Assembly: GCA_049322335.1 (NCBI GenBank)
Contig: JBMORL010000126.1
Location: forward strand, 1 to 47,560
Direction of reading: 5' to 3'
From: JBMORL01 sp049322335
GTDB lineage: Bacteria; Bacteroidota; Bacteroidia; Flavobacteriales_D; UBA2798
DNA: 47,560 nt
Position numbers and translations under genes: made by a program. Positions within the stretch are counted from its first letter, which is position 1. Every line of letters begins with the position of its first letter. This document shows, in pieces, positions 40,097 through 47,560 of the stretch. The notes under the pieces were generated by a model, which ran no database searches, had not been told where the DNA came from, and saw nothing but the letters and a program-made list of their open reading frames with translations.

Positions 40097-42955
40097 TTAC
40101 TCTACAACGATGCGTTGTACAGTTTTTCCTTTTGCAGAGTTGATAGTGATGAAATACACACCGGCATTCCAGGTGTTCACATCAAGAGAAGCGTTTCCGC
40201 GCAGGCTGGCAGCCGACCAGATTTTTCTTCCGGTTACATCCACTACCTCAACAGAGAATGTGGCAGCAGCATCTGTGTTTTTGATATTCACTTTATCACT
40301 GGAAGGATTCGGCCAGATGGAGAATCCGTCAACACTGATTTCGCTTACCGAGTTTCCTGTTCCAACTACAACTGTAGCGCCTGTACGGGGACCGGGACAC
40401 ATAGTAGAAGGATAAGAAATCTGCCAGTCGTAGAAATAGTAATAGAAAGCTGTTCCGGCAGAAGAGTTATTGATGCTGATAGCCGAACCAATAGAATAAG
40501 GCATTGCAACAGCCGAGCTGTTTCTTCTGAGGCGCGGAGAGTTGAAACCGAAATTGGTATTATTAACAGCAGCATCAGTAGTCAGCTGGTAACCTGTACC
40601 TACAGGAAGTGCGAAATTAAGTGTAACCACCATGGTGTCTGTATTTACATTCACCGATTGGGAAGCGATTACGTTTCCGCCATTATCTTTCAGCTGAATT
40701 GTTCTTGAGCCGTATGTATCAGTATATACTTTTACAGTATTCAGTGTACAGGCTTGCATTACATCAAATCCCAGCCAACCGTTGGTGGTATTTCCGCTAA
40801 AAGCAGTTCCTGAGTGATACATAATTCCACCATTATCATTTCCTCCGCCAAAAGTTTGTACATCTTCTGCGTAGTAAGTAGTGGTAGCAGAAATAAACGG
40901 AGTGGTGAAAGGAGAACCTGTTCCAACCACGTTTCCTCCTGTAGCGGCATCATACCATGTGATGGATGTTCCGGTAGCTGTAATTGTACCTGTTCCCGGT
41001 GCAGGAATGTTGTCTCCTGTTGTTGAAGGTGCAGTAGCTGAGTTTACAGTAACGGAAATGGGAGCAGATGTCCAGTTCTGGCAAGAACCTGTTATGGTTA
41101 ATGTATAGGATCCGCTTTGAGTTACCACAGCGTCTTCGGTAGTTTGCCCGTCAGACCATGAATATCCTGCCAATCCTGCGGGTCCGTCAAGTACCACCTG
41201 GTCGCCATAACATATAGTTGTGGGCCCGGTAGCAGCAATGGTTGGGGTTTCATCAGGAGAAGTAGTAACAGTTACAGTAGGAGAAACACCCGGACAGTTA
41301 TTACCGCTTTGTGTAATGGTTACCTGGTATTCTCCGGGAGCAGAAACGGTGATGCTTGAAGTAGTGGCACCGGTAGACCAGAGATAAGTATATCCTGATC
41401 CGGTAGCTGCATTGAGCGTACATGTTCCTGCACCGCAGATAGCAAAATTTTGCGGGGAAGAAATAGTAGCTGTTGGTGAAACGCAGTCATTTTCTACTAC
41501 AGTGATAAATTGATTGATATCGGGATCAACAACTGTTTCAGAATTTCCTGAGGGGAAATACACCACCACAGAGTCGATTGCTGTAGCTTGTCCGATACCG
41601 AAGTGGCAAAGAGAAGAGTTCACTGTTCCGTAGCTTTCACCCACACGAACCTCGCGTGTTTGAACTCCCCAGCTTCCGTAAATAGTTACACGTGCCCCTA
41701 CTGCGTTAGTATTGGCAACGGTTCCTTTTGGATCGATAGTAATCCAGTTGTTTGCATTTCTGTCATTGAGCCACAATTCATCGGGAGTAGCAGAAGATGA
41801 GGTGTAAATATTACCGTAACCGGCATACACGTCAATAAAACCATCGTGGTTGGCATCACCCACTGCGAAAGTGAGCATACCGTTAGCATTGAACAAGCCG
41901 TTTACGAGAGAGAATGTGCTATTGCCGTTATTTCTCCACATAAGATGATCTTCACCGGTAATAAAAATATCAATGAAACCATCGTTATCAAAATCTTCCA
42001 TAGCTGCTTCAATGGGCATTCCGCTGGAAAGGCCTGCGGTGGTAAAACCGGTTGAAGTGGTAACATCAGTAAATACGGCCGAACCATCGTTGGTTAAAAT
42101 CTGGCTAACGTAGTCGTGGTTACAAACAGCAACATCAAAATCGTTGTCATTATCTATATCACCAAATGTTCCGGTCCAGGATTGCCATCCAATGTTCAGA
42201 TTGGCAGCAGCTCCTGCTTCAGTAAAAGTTCCGTTTCCATTATTTCTGAAGATTAAGTTGATACGTCTTGGATCGGCCGGGTTAGTAATTGCCTGGCGGC
42301 ATTTTGCAATGTGAAGATCAAGATCACCATCATTATCATAATCTGTCCACGCTGATCCGTAATTTCCTGAATCGTCTGTGGCGCTAACGTTAAAGTTGAT
42401 AATGGAAGAAGCGGTAAAATTTCCCGCACCATCATTTACATAAATATGGCTTTCGGCATTATCATCGCAACAGAAAATGTCCACATCACCATCATTATCC
42501 ACGTCAAGAACGGTAAGGTTTTGCAGGAAGAAGTTGGAGGTGGGAAGGCTGACAAGGGTAGCAGCTGTTCCGGTGGCATTCATTTTAAAGATCTTCACAG
42601 CGGGGCCATAACCACCGGCAATGATGTCTTTGTATCCGTTGTCATCAACGTCAGCCACAGCCATTGCCCATGCCCAGTCGTCTCCCTGGTTAATGGACAT
42701 GTCACCGAAAGAAATGGATTGGAAGGTTTGTCCGGGGCGTTGTACTTCGACAAAAGCATAACGGCCGAGATTGAGACGAACAATATCGTCTAATCCGTCA
42801 TTATTCCAGTCGATAACGGTAACCGGGCATCCGCTGTAGATCGTTGGATCCTGGAAGCGGTTGGTAGCTGAGGTAAAGGAGATCTGTGCATGAGTTGGTG
42901 TATGCATCATTAAGATCGATCCTAAACCCAGGAAAGCAAGTAAACTTTTTTTCAT
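40097..42955 (-). CDS. T9SS type A cargo with FG-GAP/VCBS propeller and ASPIC-like domain
   Basis: With the ATG at 42955 the protein has 952 residues and a signal peptide MKKSLLAFLGLGSILMM...THAQ. The upstream in-frame extension lacks a signal. Residues 30-420 carry many FG-GAP calcium-loop motifs such as DVDNDGDVDIFCCDD, DYDNDGDLDLHIA, DIDNDNDFDVAV and DFDNDGFIDIFI, forming an integrin-like propeller. A segment GNSETVVDPDINQFITVVEND (about 470-492) resembles the ASPIC/UnbV domain of CRTAC1 proteins. Ig/PKD-like domains follow, with SPQNFAICGAGTCTLNAATG. The end (870-952) is the T9SS type A domain: FSIWPNPSSDKVNI, VEVVDVTGRKIW, WNAGVYFITI. Secreted to the surface; ligand unknown. Confidence 0.92.
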   Translation of the reverse strand: MKKSLLAFLGLGSILMMHTPTHAQISFTSATNRFQDPTIYSGCPVTVIDWNNDGLDDIVRLNLGRYAFVEVQRPGQTFQSISFGDMSINQGDDWAWAMAVADVDDNGYKDIIAGGYGPAVKIFKMNATGTAATLVSLPTSNFFLQNLTVLDVDNDGDVDIFCCDDNAESHIYVNDGAGNFTASSIINFNVSATDDSGNYGSAWTDYDNDGDLDLHIAKCRQAITNPADPRRINLIFRNNGNGTFTEAGAAANLNIGWQSWTGTFGDIDNDNDFDVAVCNHDYVSQILTNDGSAVFTDVTTSTGFTTAGLSSGMPIEAAMEDFDNDGFIDIFITGEDHLMWRNNGNSTFSLVNGLFNANGMLTFAVGDANHDGFIDVYAGYGNIYTSSSATPDELWLNDRNANNWITIDPKGTVANTNAVGARVTIYGSWGVQTREVRVGESYGTVNSSLCHFGIGQATAIDSVVVYFPSGNSETVVDPDINQFITVVENDCVSPTATISSPQNFAICGAGTCTLNAATGSGYTYLWSTGATTSSITVSAPGEYQVTITQSGNNCPGVSPTVTVTTSPDETPTIAATGPTTICYGDQVVLDGPAGLAGYSWSDGQTTEDAVVTQSGSYTLTITGSCQNWTSAPISVTVNSATAPSTTGDNIPAPGTGTITATGTSITWYDAATGGNVVGTGSPFTTPFISATTTYYAEDVQTFGGGNDNGGIMYHSGTAFSGNTTNGWLGFDVMQACTLNTVKVYTDTYGSRTIQLKDNGGNVIASQSVNVNTDTMVVTLNFALPVGTGYQLTTDAAVNNTNFGFNSPRLRRNSSAVAMPYSIGSAISINNSSAGTAFYYYFYDWQISYPSTMCPGPRTGATVVVGTGNSVSEISVDGFSIWPNPSSDKVNIKNTDAAATFSVEVVDVTGRKIWSAASLRGNASLDVNTWNAGVYFITINSAKGKTVQRIVVE

Positions 42956-43067
42956 AGCTTCTTGGTTGATGGTTATTAAATTTAACTTTCGGTGCCTGAA
43001 TTTTTGCGCGTACAAGGTAACATTTCTAAATCGTAAAAACAAGCCGAAAATCCAGTGATTTCGGGCA

Positions 43068-45026
43068 TTATCGGAGGTTTACCACCTTTTTCAGCCAGGT
43101 TCCCCGATCAGTGGTAATTCTAACTATGTATGTTCCAGATTTTTGAGGCAAACTGATTATACTATACGAAGAAGTTGGGCTAATTACACTGGTTTCGACC
43201 AACCGACCGGATAAGTCGACCACTTCTATGCTTTTGATCACATCGTTATTGGTTTTGATATAAACAAGCCCATTGGAAACCGGGTTGGGATACAACAGGA
43301 TATCATTTATTTCTGTTTGGGTTAACCCTACATTCAGATTTAAATTAAGAATAGAATCGCCATGGACATAAATGGGATTATTGGTTGACGATTGATACAT
43401 CATTTTAAATGTATCAATAGGAGCCGTACTCAGCGAGAACATTTCGGTGAGAAAATCGGGTGGCAGGGTTTGATACAGTACGCGCGTATAAATATTCACC
43501 TGTCCTGCATAACCATTAAGAGGGATGTGGTAATGGGTAATATCTTTTCCTGTGCCCACTGTAGCTCCGTTGCGGTTGAAATCGGTATCCGTATACGCAT
43601 TCGCCACAACGGGAATAGTGTCGTAAGCATTATGTGTATAGGTAAAGCCCTGGGGAGGAATTCTATTGTCTTTTAAAAATACGGCTGCTCTTTCCAGCAC
43701 AGTGGTTTTATCTCCGTTCACATCACCCATCACCATCTGGTAAATTTGTGCCTGCGATTCTGAATTGATCATATCATAATGAGGTTCGTATATCCCCGCC
43801 AGGTTAGTAACACTTCCGTTGGCATCAAAGATTCCTGATTTAAATAATGTATCGCCATTGCTTTTCAGTACGACAGTTTGCAACACAGCTCTGCGGGACG
43901 GATAACCCGAAGGAAATTTATGTCCGGCTTTATTCAGAATTTCCACATCCAGGTACAAAGAATCGTTGGAAGCAAAAGGCGTACCCAGTATAGTGACGTC
44001 TGCTGTTTGATATTTCAGCATCCTGTTGATGTTGGCCAGGGTGGAATCAAAAGTTACGTCAGCTACAGAATCAAGTCCCAGGTTATTTTTAAAATTTTTG
44101 ATGAGATTCACCATAAAATAATTGGCGCCACCGAAAATATGAATATTGAATGGTGTACGGGGCGGAAGGCCAAGATATCCAACGGCAATAACAACCGGAT
44201 CCTGAATCTGCGGCATGTGGCAGGTTTGACAGGTGGTGAGTTGTGAAGGAAAAACGGAATTCAGCCATTCGTGATAAGTAGCCTGCTCAACAAAAGTTGT
44301 CCCGGTAGGATTGCCTGCAAGGTCTAACGTATTGGTGATTAGTGTATGACAGGGCGAACATACTTTACTTTCATTCATATGCTCGCTGTAAACGGGGGTG
44401 AGTCCTACATACAAATCCATTGGTCCTGTCATGGGAGAAGTAAATGGCCCGTATTCCACATGGTTGGTATCGTAAGGAATTTGTCCTGAAAAAACCGATC
44501 CCAGCATATTACTGTCAGCAATCATGTGGCAGGCACCGCAGGAAACACCATCCAGTCCCAGCGTATCATTTACCAGGTCGCTGATTGTATAATATTGTTG
44601 TCCGTGGTATTTTGCCGTATAATGTCCCATGGGGGCGTGACAACCGGTGCAAAAATTTTGTGTTTCATCAGCCAGGCCGGGGTTGATCGTTATCTCCTGG
44701 CTTACTTTTGCTCTCCAAAGCGGATCTACAGCAGAGAGTCCCATCATAGATGTTCGCCAGTCATTAAAAATACTGATGTCGCTTCCGCCTTCATCTACCA
44801 AAGCATAGGCAGTGGGATCGTAACCATGGCAACCATCACAGCGGGAGGCAGGAAGAAAATATTCGGTGGAATCAATCGGTGCCCGGTTTTGCGCCATCAG
44901 GTCGTGATGGAAGCGGGCAAATTCTTCGGGAGTTACTTCATCGCTTCCTGAAACATTTTGAGAAAGGGAAGCGAATACAGCAATAAGAAGAGCAAATCCG
45001 CCAATAAAAAACAAACTTTTCTTCAC
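43068..45026 (-). CDS. T9SS type A exported multiheme c-type cytochrome (five CxxCH)
   Basis: A 652-residue exported protein (signal MKKSLFFIGGFALLIAVFASLS). Five haem c sites are visible: C63-DG-CH, C126-TG-CH, C163-GA-CH, C223-SP-CH and C266-QT-CH, all in the first 270 residues, with further His residues as distal ligands. The middle part (280-560) is an immunoglobulin-like or nitrite-reductase-like beta region without haem sites. The last 80 residues form the T9SS type A tail: ILLYPNPVSNGLVYI, IEVVDLSGRLVETS, SGTYIVRITTDRG. The gene ends 110 bases upstream of the FG-GAP cargo gene on the same strand. A haem protein displayed at the cell surface suggests extracellular electron transfer or surface redox chemistry (inference). 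Confidence 0.92.
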   Translation of the reverse strand: MKKSLFFIGGFALLIAVFASLSQNVSGSDEVTPEEFARFHHDLMAQNRAPIDSTEYFLPASRCDGCHGYDPTAYALVDEGGSDISIFNDWRTSMMGLSAVDPLWRAKVSQEITINPGLADETQNFCTGCHAPMGHYTAKYHGQQYYTISDLVNDTLGLDGVSCGACHMIADSNMLGSVFSGQIPYDTNHVEYGPFTSPMTGPMDLYVGLTPVYSEHMNESKVCSPCHTLITNTLDLAGNPTGTTFVEQATYHEWLNSVFPSQLTTCQTCHMPQIQDPVVIAVGYLGLPPRTPFNIHIFGGANYFMVNLIKNFKNNLGLDSVADVTFDSTLANINRMLKYQTADVTILGTPFASNDSLYLDVEILNKAGHKFPSGYPSRRAVLQTVVLKSNGDTLFKSGIFDANGSVTNLAGIYEPHYDMINSESQAQIYQMVMGDVNGDKTTVLERAAVFLKDNRIPPQGFTYTHNAYDTIPVVANAYTDTDFNRNGATVGTGKDITHYHIPLNGYAGQVNIYTRVLYQTLPPDFLTEMFSLSTAPIDTFKMMYQSSTNNPIYVHGDSILNLNLNVGLTQTEINDILLYPNPVSNGLVYIKTNNDVIKSIEVVDLSGRLVETSVISPTSSYSIISLPQKSGTYIVRITTDRGTWLKKVVNLR

Positions 45027-45159
45027 GGCTTTTCAAATGATAAAGGCTACAAGATACGCAGAAGGATGAACGTGCGCAAACGATCAGTTCCTGATATTGA
45101 TCATTCTGAAATTCCTAAAACAACGCCATTAAAGCACTCATGCGATATATCCGATTCAT

Positions 45160-45963
45160 TTACCGCTTTGTGGCACGAAACCGGGAATTTAAAGCAGCCC
45201 CCGAAATAACATAACTAACACTGCTGTTGGGAACGGAAAAATGCTGGCCCGGATGTACCACTTTTAATAAAACCGCTACCCGGTTTTCATACGGACTTTT
45301 TAAAAACCCTTCGCTATACACATCCCACGCATACATAGAAGTGTCGGAGAAAATTTTTTTTGAATACTGCTGCGATTTATATTTCATCAGGAGCGAAACT
45401 TCGGATTTCATTATGATGGCACTACTGGTTACAGTTGTGTCTTCCGTATTTTTCACTTTTATATCATAAACTACTTCTCCTGAATCGGTGGAAAGGGTAA
45501 AAGGAAATTTTTCCGTTTTAAATTCTGATTGCGGAAGTATGGAATGTTCATTAAGATATTTACCGATCGTATTTGTATTTCGTTCCCATTTGGCTTTCAC
45601 CTGTTCTTTTGATATCCAGGAAGGATCTTCTGAATTCCGGCTATCGTCATACAGCACTTTATCATTCACAAGATCCAGCACTTTTACCTGCCACGACCAG
45701 GCGAATTCATGGTTGCTCCATAAAAGAACAGCCAGTTTACCATCGCGCGACCAGCCGATGGGATGAAGGTGTTCGTAATAATAGGGTTGTTCGGAATATT
45801 CAAGGCGGGATCTTTCGCCCGGGCCGGTTTCAGGTTGTTCACCCAATTCTGCAGGAAATGAATAGGCATAATCCGAATCCTCCTGTTTCACCAGGAAGAA
45901 AAAAACCAGGGCCGATATAAACCATTTTATTGTCAAATCCATTAACAAGGTACGAAAAACCAT
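45160..45963 (-). CDS. Exported protein of unknown function
   Basis: A 267-residue protein with a hydrophobic N-terminus (IKWFISALVFFFLV), a signal peptide or anchor. The true start may be the second Met (45942), which gives a more typical signal. A single propeller-like blade motif is seen in HPIGWSRDGKLAVLLWSNHEF and the following WQVKVLDLVNDKVLYDD, and the rest is polar and beta-rich, ending in a basic GAALNSRFRATKR. I do not recognise the family. Divergent FKBP lipoprotein gene 55-76 bases away; the cytochrome gene lies 133 bases downstream on the same strand. Confidence 0.68.
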   Translation of the reverse strand: MVFRTLLMDLTIKWFISALVFFFLVKQEDSDYAYSFPAELGEQPETGPGERSRLEYSEQPYYYEHLHPIGWSRDGKLAVLLWSNHEFAWSWQVKVLDLVNDKVLYDDSRNSEDPSWISKEQVKAKWERNTNTIGKYLNEHSILPQSEFKTEKFPFTLSTDSGEVVYDIKVKNTEDTTVTSSAIIMKSEVSLLMKYKSQQYSKKIFSDTSMYAWDVYSEGFLKSPYENRVAVLLKVVHPGQHFSVPNSSVSYVISGAALNSRFRATKR

Positions 45964-45992
45964 TTTGTTTTTAACAACAAGCCAAAATGTTT

Positions 45993-46000
45993 TACTTTCG
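45993..46000 (+). promoter_or_regulatory. -7-like element of the FKBP gene
   Basis: TACTTTCG differs from TAnnTTTG at one position (C for T) and ends 18 bases before the ATG at 46019. Confidence 0.35.
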
Positions 46001-46018
46001 CTGTCAAATTATTAAAAC

Positions 46019-46765
46019 ATGAGGACTTTATTTTTCCCCGTACTGATAGCCACTTTTTTTATTTCCTGCAGCGGTGATTCTTCCGAACAGGAAAACGGTT
46101 CAAAAAAAGGCAAAGCCGATATAAAAACCAATGACGACAAGGTAAGTTATGCCATTGGTGTGGATGCGGGCACTGAAATTTATAAAACAATTCAGGCACA
46201 GGGATTGGATAAAGTAATAAGCAAAGAACTTTTGCTGATGGGCCTGGAAGATGCTATTATGGGAAAGGAAACCGCCATTCCGCGCGATTCTGTGAAACCC
46301 ATTATCCGTTCGTATTTTATGAAAGCGCAGGAAGAACAAATGGCTGAAGAATTAAAAAAATATGAAGCCAATAAAATTGAAGGAGAAAAATTTCTTGCCG
46401 AAAATGCCAAAAAACCGGGAGTAACCACCACTCCATCCGGACTCCAATATGTCGTAATAAAAGAAGGCAACGGTTCCAAACCTGCTTTGAATGATTCGGT
46501 AACGGTTCATTATACCGGTACATTTCTGAATGGTGAAGTATTTGACAGTTCGGTGGAAAGAAAAGAGCCGTTTAAATTTGCCGTGAGTTATTCGAGCGTG
46601 ATAGAAGGTTGGGTGGAAGCCGTTCAGCTGATGTCAAAAGGAGCGAAATACAAATTTTATGTTCCCTACCAGTTAGGTTATGGCGATCGTTTTCTTCCCG
46701 GGATAAAACCTTATTCGATGCTGATTTTTGAGATTGAATTGCTGGGGATTGAGAAGCAGGGGTAG
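46019..46765 (+). CDS. FKBP-type peptidyl-prolyl isomerase, lipoprotein
   Basis: A 248-residue envelope protein with a lipobox at C17 (FFISC-S). An FKBP N-terminal dimerisation domain (about 38-125: KVSYAIGVDAGTEIYK, DAIMGKETAIPRD) precedes the FKBP catalytic domain (about 145-245). The latter carries DSVTVHYTGTFLNGEVFDSS, FAVSYSSVIEGWVEAVQLM and YQLGYGDR. It resembles FkpA/Mip chaperones that help outer-membrane proteins fold in the periplasm. Several barrel and T9SS cargo genes in this window would be plausible clients (inference). Single gene with its own weak promoter. Confidence 0.92.
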   Translation: MRTLFFPVLIATFFISCSGDSSEQENGSKKGKADIKTNDDKVSYAIGVDAGTEIYKTIQAQGLDKVISKELLLMGLEDAIMGKETAIPRDSVKPIIRSYFMKAQEEQMAEELKKYEANKIEGEKFLAENAKKPGVTTTPSGLQYVVIKEGNGSKPALNDSVTVHYTGTFLNGEVFDSSVERKEPFKFAVSYSSVIEGWVEAVQLMSKGAKYKFYVPYQLGYGDRFLPGIKPYSMLIFEIELLGIEKQG

Positions 46766-46901
46766 AGTTATTGAGTGTATTGAGTATTAAGCGCAAAATG
46801 TTTTTGATGAGCTGAGTTTTGGTGGAATTAAAAAAACTATCAAAAATAAGCTCCTAAAATTCTCCCCGATTTCAATATCATCCTGCTATTATTCTACACA
46901 C

Positions 46902-47560
46902 TTAATAACTAATTCTGAATATTCTATCCCCAAAATCATCCGACACCAGTAACGATCCGTCCGGCAACTCGAGAATATCTACCGGCCTTCCCCAGGCTTC
47001 ATCGCCCTGCAGCCAGCCTTCGGCAAAAACAGAATAGCTTATCGCTTTATTGTCTTTTATTTTCACAAAAGTGATACGGTATCCCAATGGGTCTTTCCTG
47101 TTCCATGAACCGTGTTCGGCAATAAAAACGGAATGTTTGTATTCTCCGGGAAACATTTTTCCTTCATAAAATTTCATTCCCAGTGCAGCCACGTGCGGGC
47201 CGAGATTTATTTCGGGTTTTGTAAATTCACTACAGTTTCTCTTATCGCCAAACTGATTATCGGCATACATTCCTGCATGGCAATAGGGATAACCAAAATG
47301 CATTCCTTTTTGCGAAGCTTTATTCAGTTCATCGGGAGGCATGGTATCATTCATCCAGTCGCGGCCGTTTTCGGTAAACCATAATTCATTCGTTTCAGGA
47401 TGCCAGTCGAAACCCACGGAATTTCTTATTCCACTGGCAAATAATTCCAGTTTTTTTGTTTCTACATCCAGCCGGTGAATGGCGGAATAAATACTGTCAC
47501 TTTCGCAAATATTACAGGGCGCACCTACCGGAATATACAATTTTCCATCGGGGCCAAAGG
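46902..47560 (-). CDS. PQQ-dependent sugar dehydrogenase-like beta-propeller protein, N-terminus missing
   Basis: The frame is open through the right window edge, so only the C-terminal ~219 residues are seen. Just before the first annotatable start (a TTG at 47540) the frame reads FGPDGKLYIPVG, which shows the gene continues beyond the edge. Motifs of soluble PQQ glucose/sorbosone dehydrogenase propellers are visible: GIRNSVGFDWHPETNELWFTENGRDW, FGYPYCHAGM with the conserved Cys/His, FIAEHGSWNRKDPLGY, and a C-terminal DILELPDGSLLVSDDFG. Quinoprotein dehydrogenase or a non-catalytic relative cannot be decided from this fragment. Confidence 0.8.
   Translation of the reverse strand, partial: FGPDGKLYIPVGAPCNICESDSIYSAIHRLDVETKKLELFASGIRNSVGFDWHPETNELWFTENGRDWMNDTMPPDELNKASQKGMHFGYPYCHAGMYADNQFGDKRNCSEFTKPEINLGPHVAALGMKFYEGKMFPGEYKHSVFIAEHGSWNRKDPLGYRITFVKIKDNKAISYSVFAEGWLQGDEAWGRPVDILELPDGSLLVSDDFGDRIFRISY

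Noticed and set aside
40085..40708. Long plus-strand open frame (about 207 codons) opposite the FG-GAP/T9SS gene
   Set aside because: It is antisense to a well-supported 952-residue protein with signal peptide, repeats and sorting domain; its Ser/Arg/Cys-rich sequence is typical of a shadow frame.
44526..44951. Plus-strand open frame opposite the multiheme cytochrome
   Set aside because: It lies wholly inside a gene with five CxxCH motifs on the other strand and has no recognisable domain or promoter.

Overview
The window looks like chromosome from a member of the Bacteroidota. Three kinds of evidence support this. First, there are type 9 secretion (T9SS) C-terminal sorting domains of both kinds: type A at 40097-42955 and 43068-45026, and type B at 15315-18608. 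Second, many genes are preceded by the Bacteroidota -7 promoter element TAnnTTTG, with no Shine-Dalgarno sequence. Third, several families typical of the phylum are present: DUF6089 outer-membrane barrels, DUF1573, WcaF-type acetyltransferase, PD40/TPR exported proteins and an hpt-adk-obgE operon. I cannot place it below phylum; a Flavobacteriales- or Chitinophagales-like organism is a guess. No rRNA, tRNA, CRISPR array or IS transposase is visible.

Region 1 (1-5400) is accessory DNA. Three co-directional genes run in from the left edge: a two-helix membrane protein cut by the window edge, a Cys/His-rich protein of unknown function, and a CoiA-like nuclease. A promoter with an operator-like inverted repeat follows, then a small helical protein and a large serine recombinase. 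The recombinase ends inside a 195-bp tandem duplication packed with REP-like palindromes. The central triplet of one palindrome is inverted between the two copies. This is the best place to look for something undescribed: a possible mobile-element or defence cargo module with its right edge near 5000-5400.

Region 2 (5400-15220) returns to envelope and housekeeping functions. It holds an L,D-transpeptidase and a divergent C-terminal processing protease with a perfect palindrome between them, then a DUF1573 protein. A short polysaccharide cluster follows (FkbM methyltransferase, WcaF-like acetyltransferase, GT2), closed by a bidirectional terminator shared with a DUF6089 barrel. Then come a nitronate monooxygenase-like flavoprotein and a pair of M16 peptidases, one with the zinc site and one without.

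Region 3 (15220-24120) carries a large T9SS type B surface protein, a lipoprotein translationally coupled to it, and a TPR-PD40 protein that ends in a SPOR-like domain. Next are a CPA1-type cation/proton antiporter, an MmcQ/YjbR protein and an Asn-rich exported protein.

Region 4 (24220-32700) starts with a tight seven-gene run: hpt, adk, obgE, PAP2 phosphatase, crcB, FemAB-like acetyltransferase and GT4. It is followed by murB, a second DUF6089 barrel (paralogue of the one at 10648) and accA.

Region 5 (32695-40002, mostly minus strand) is a four-gene operon made of two paralogous extended SDR epimerases around an exported barrel-like protein and a CPBP-family membrane protein. An LpoB/CsgG-like plus barrel protein, a divergent HTH regulator and a double-VOC protein are next to it.

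Region 6 (40097-47560) encodes two T9SS type A cargo proteins (an FG-GAP/ASPIC protein and a pentaheme cytochrome), an unknown exported protein, an FKBP lipoprotein and the C-terminal part of a PQQ-type beta-propeller dehydrogenase cut by the right edge.
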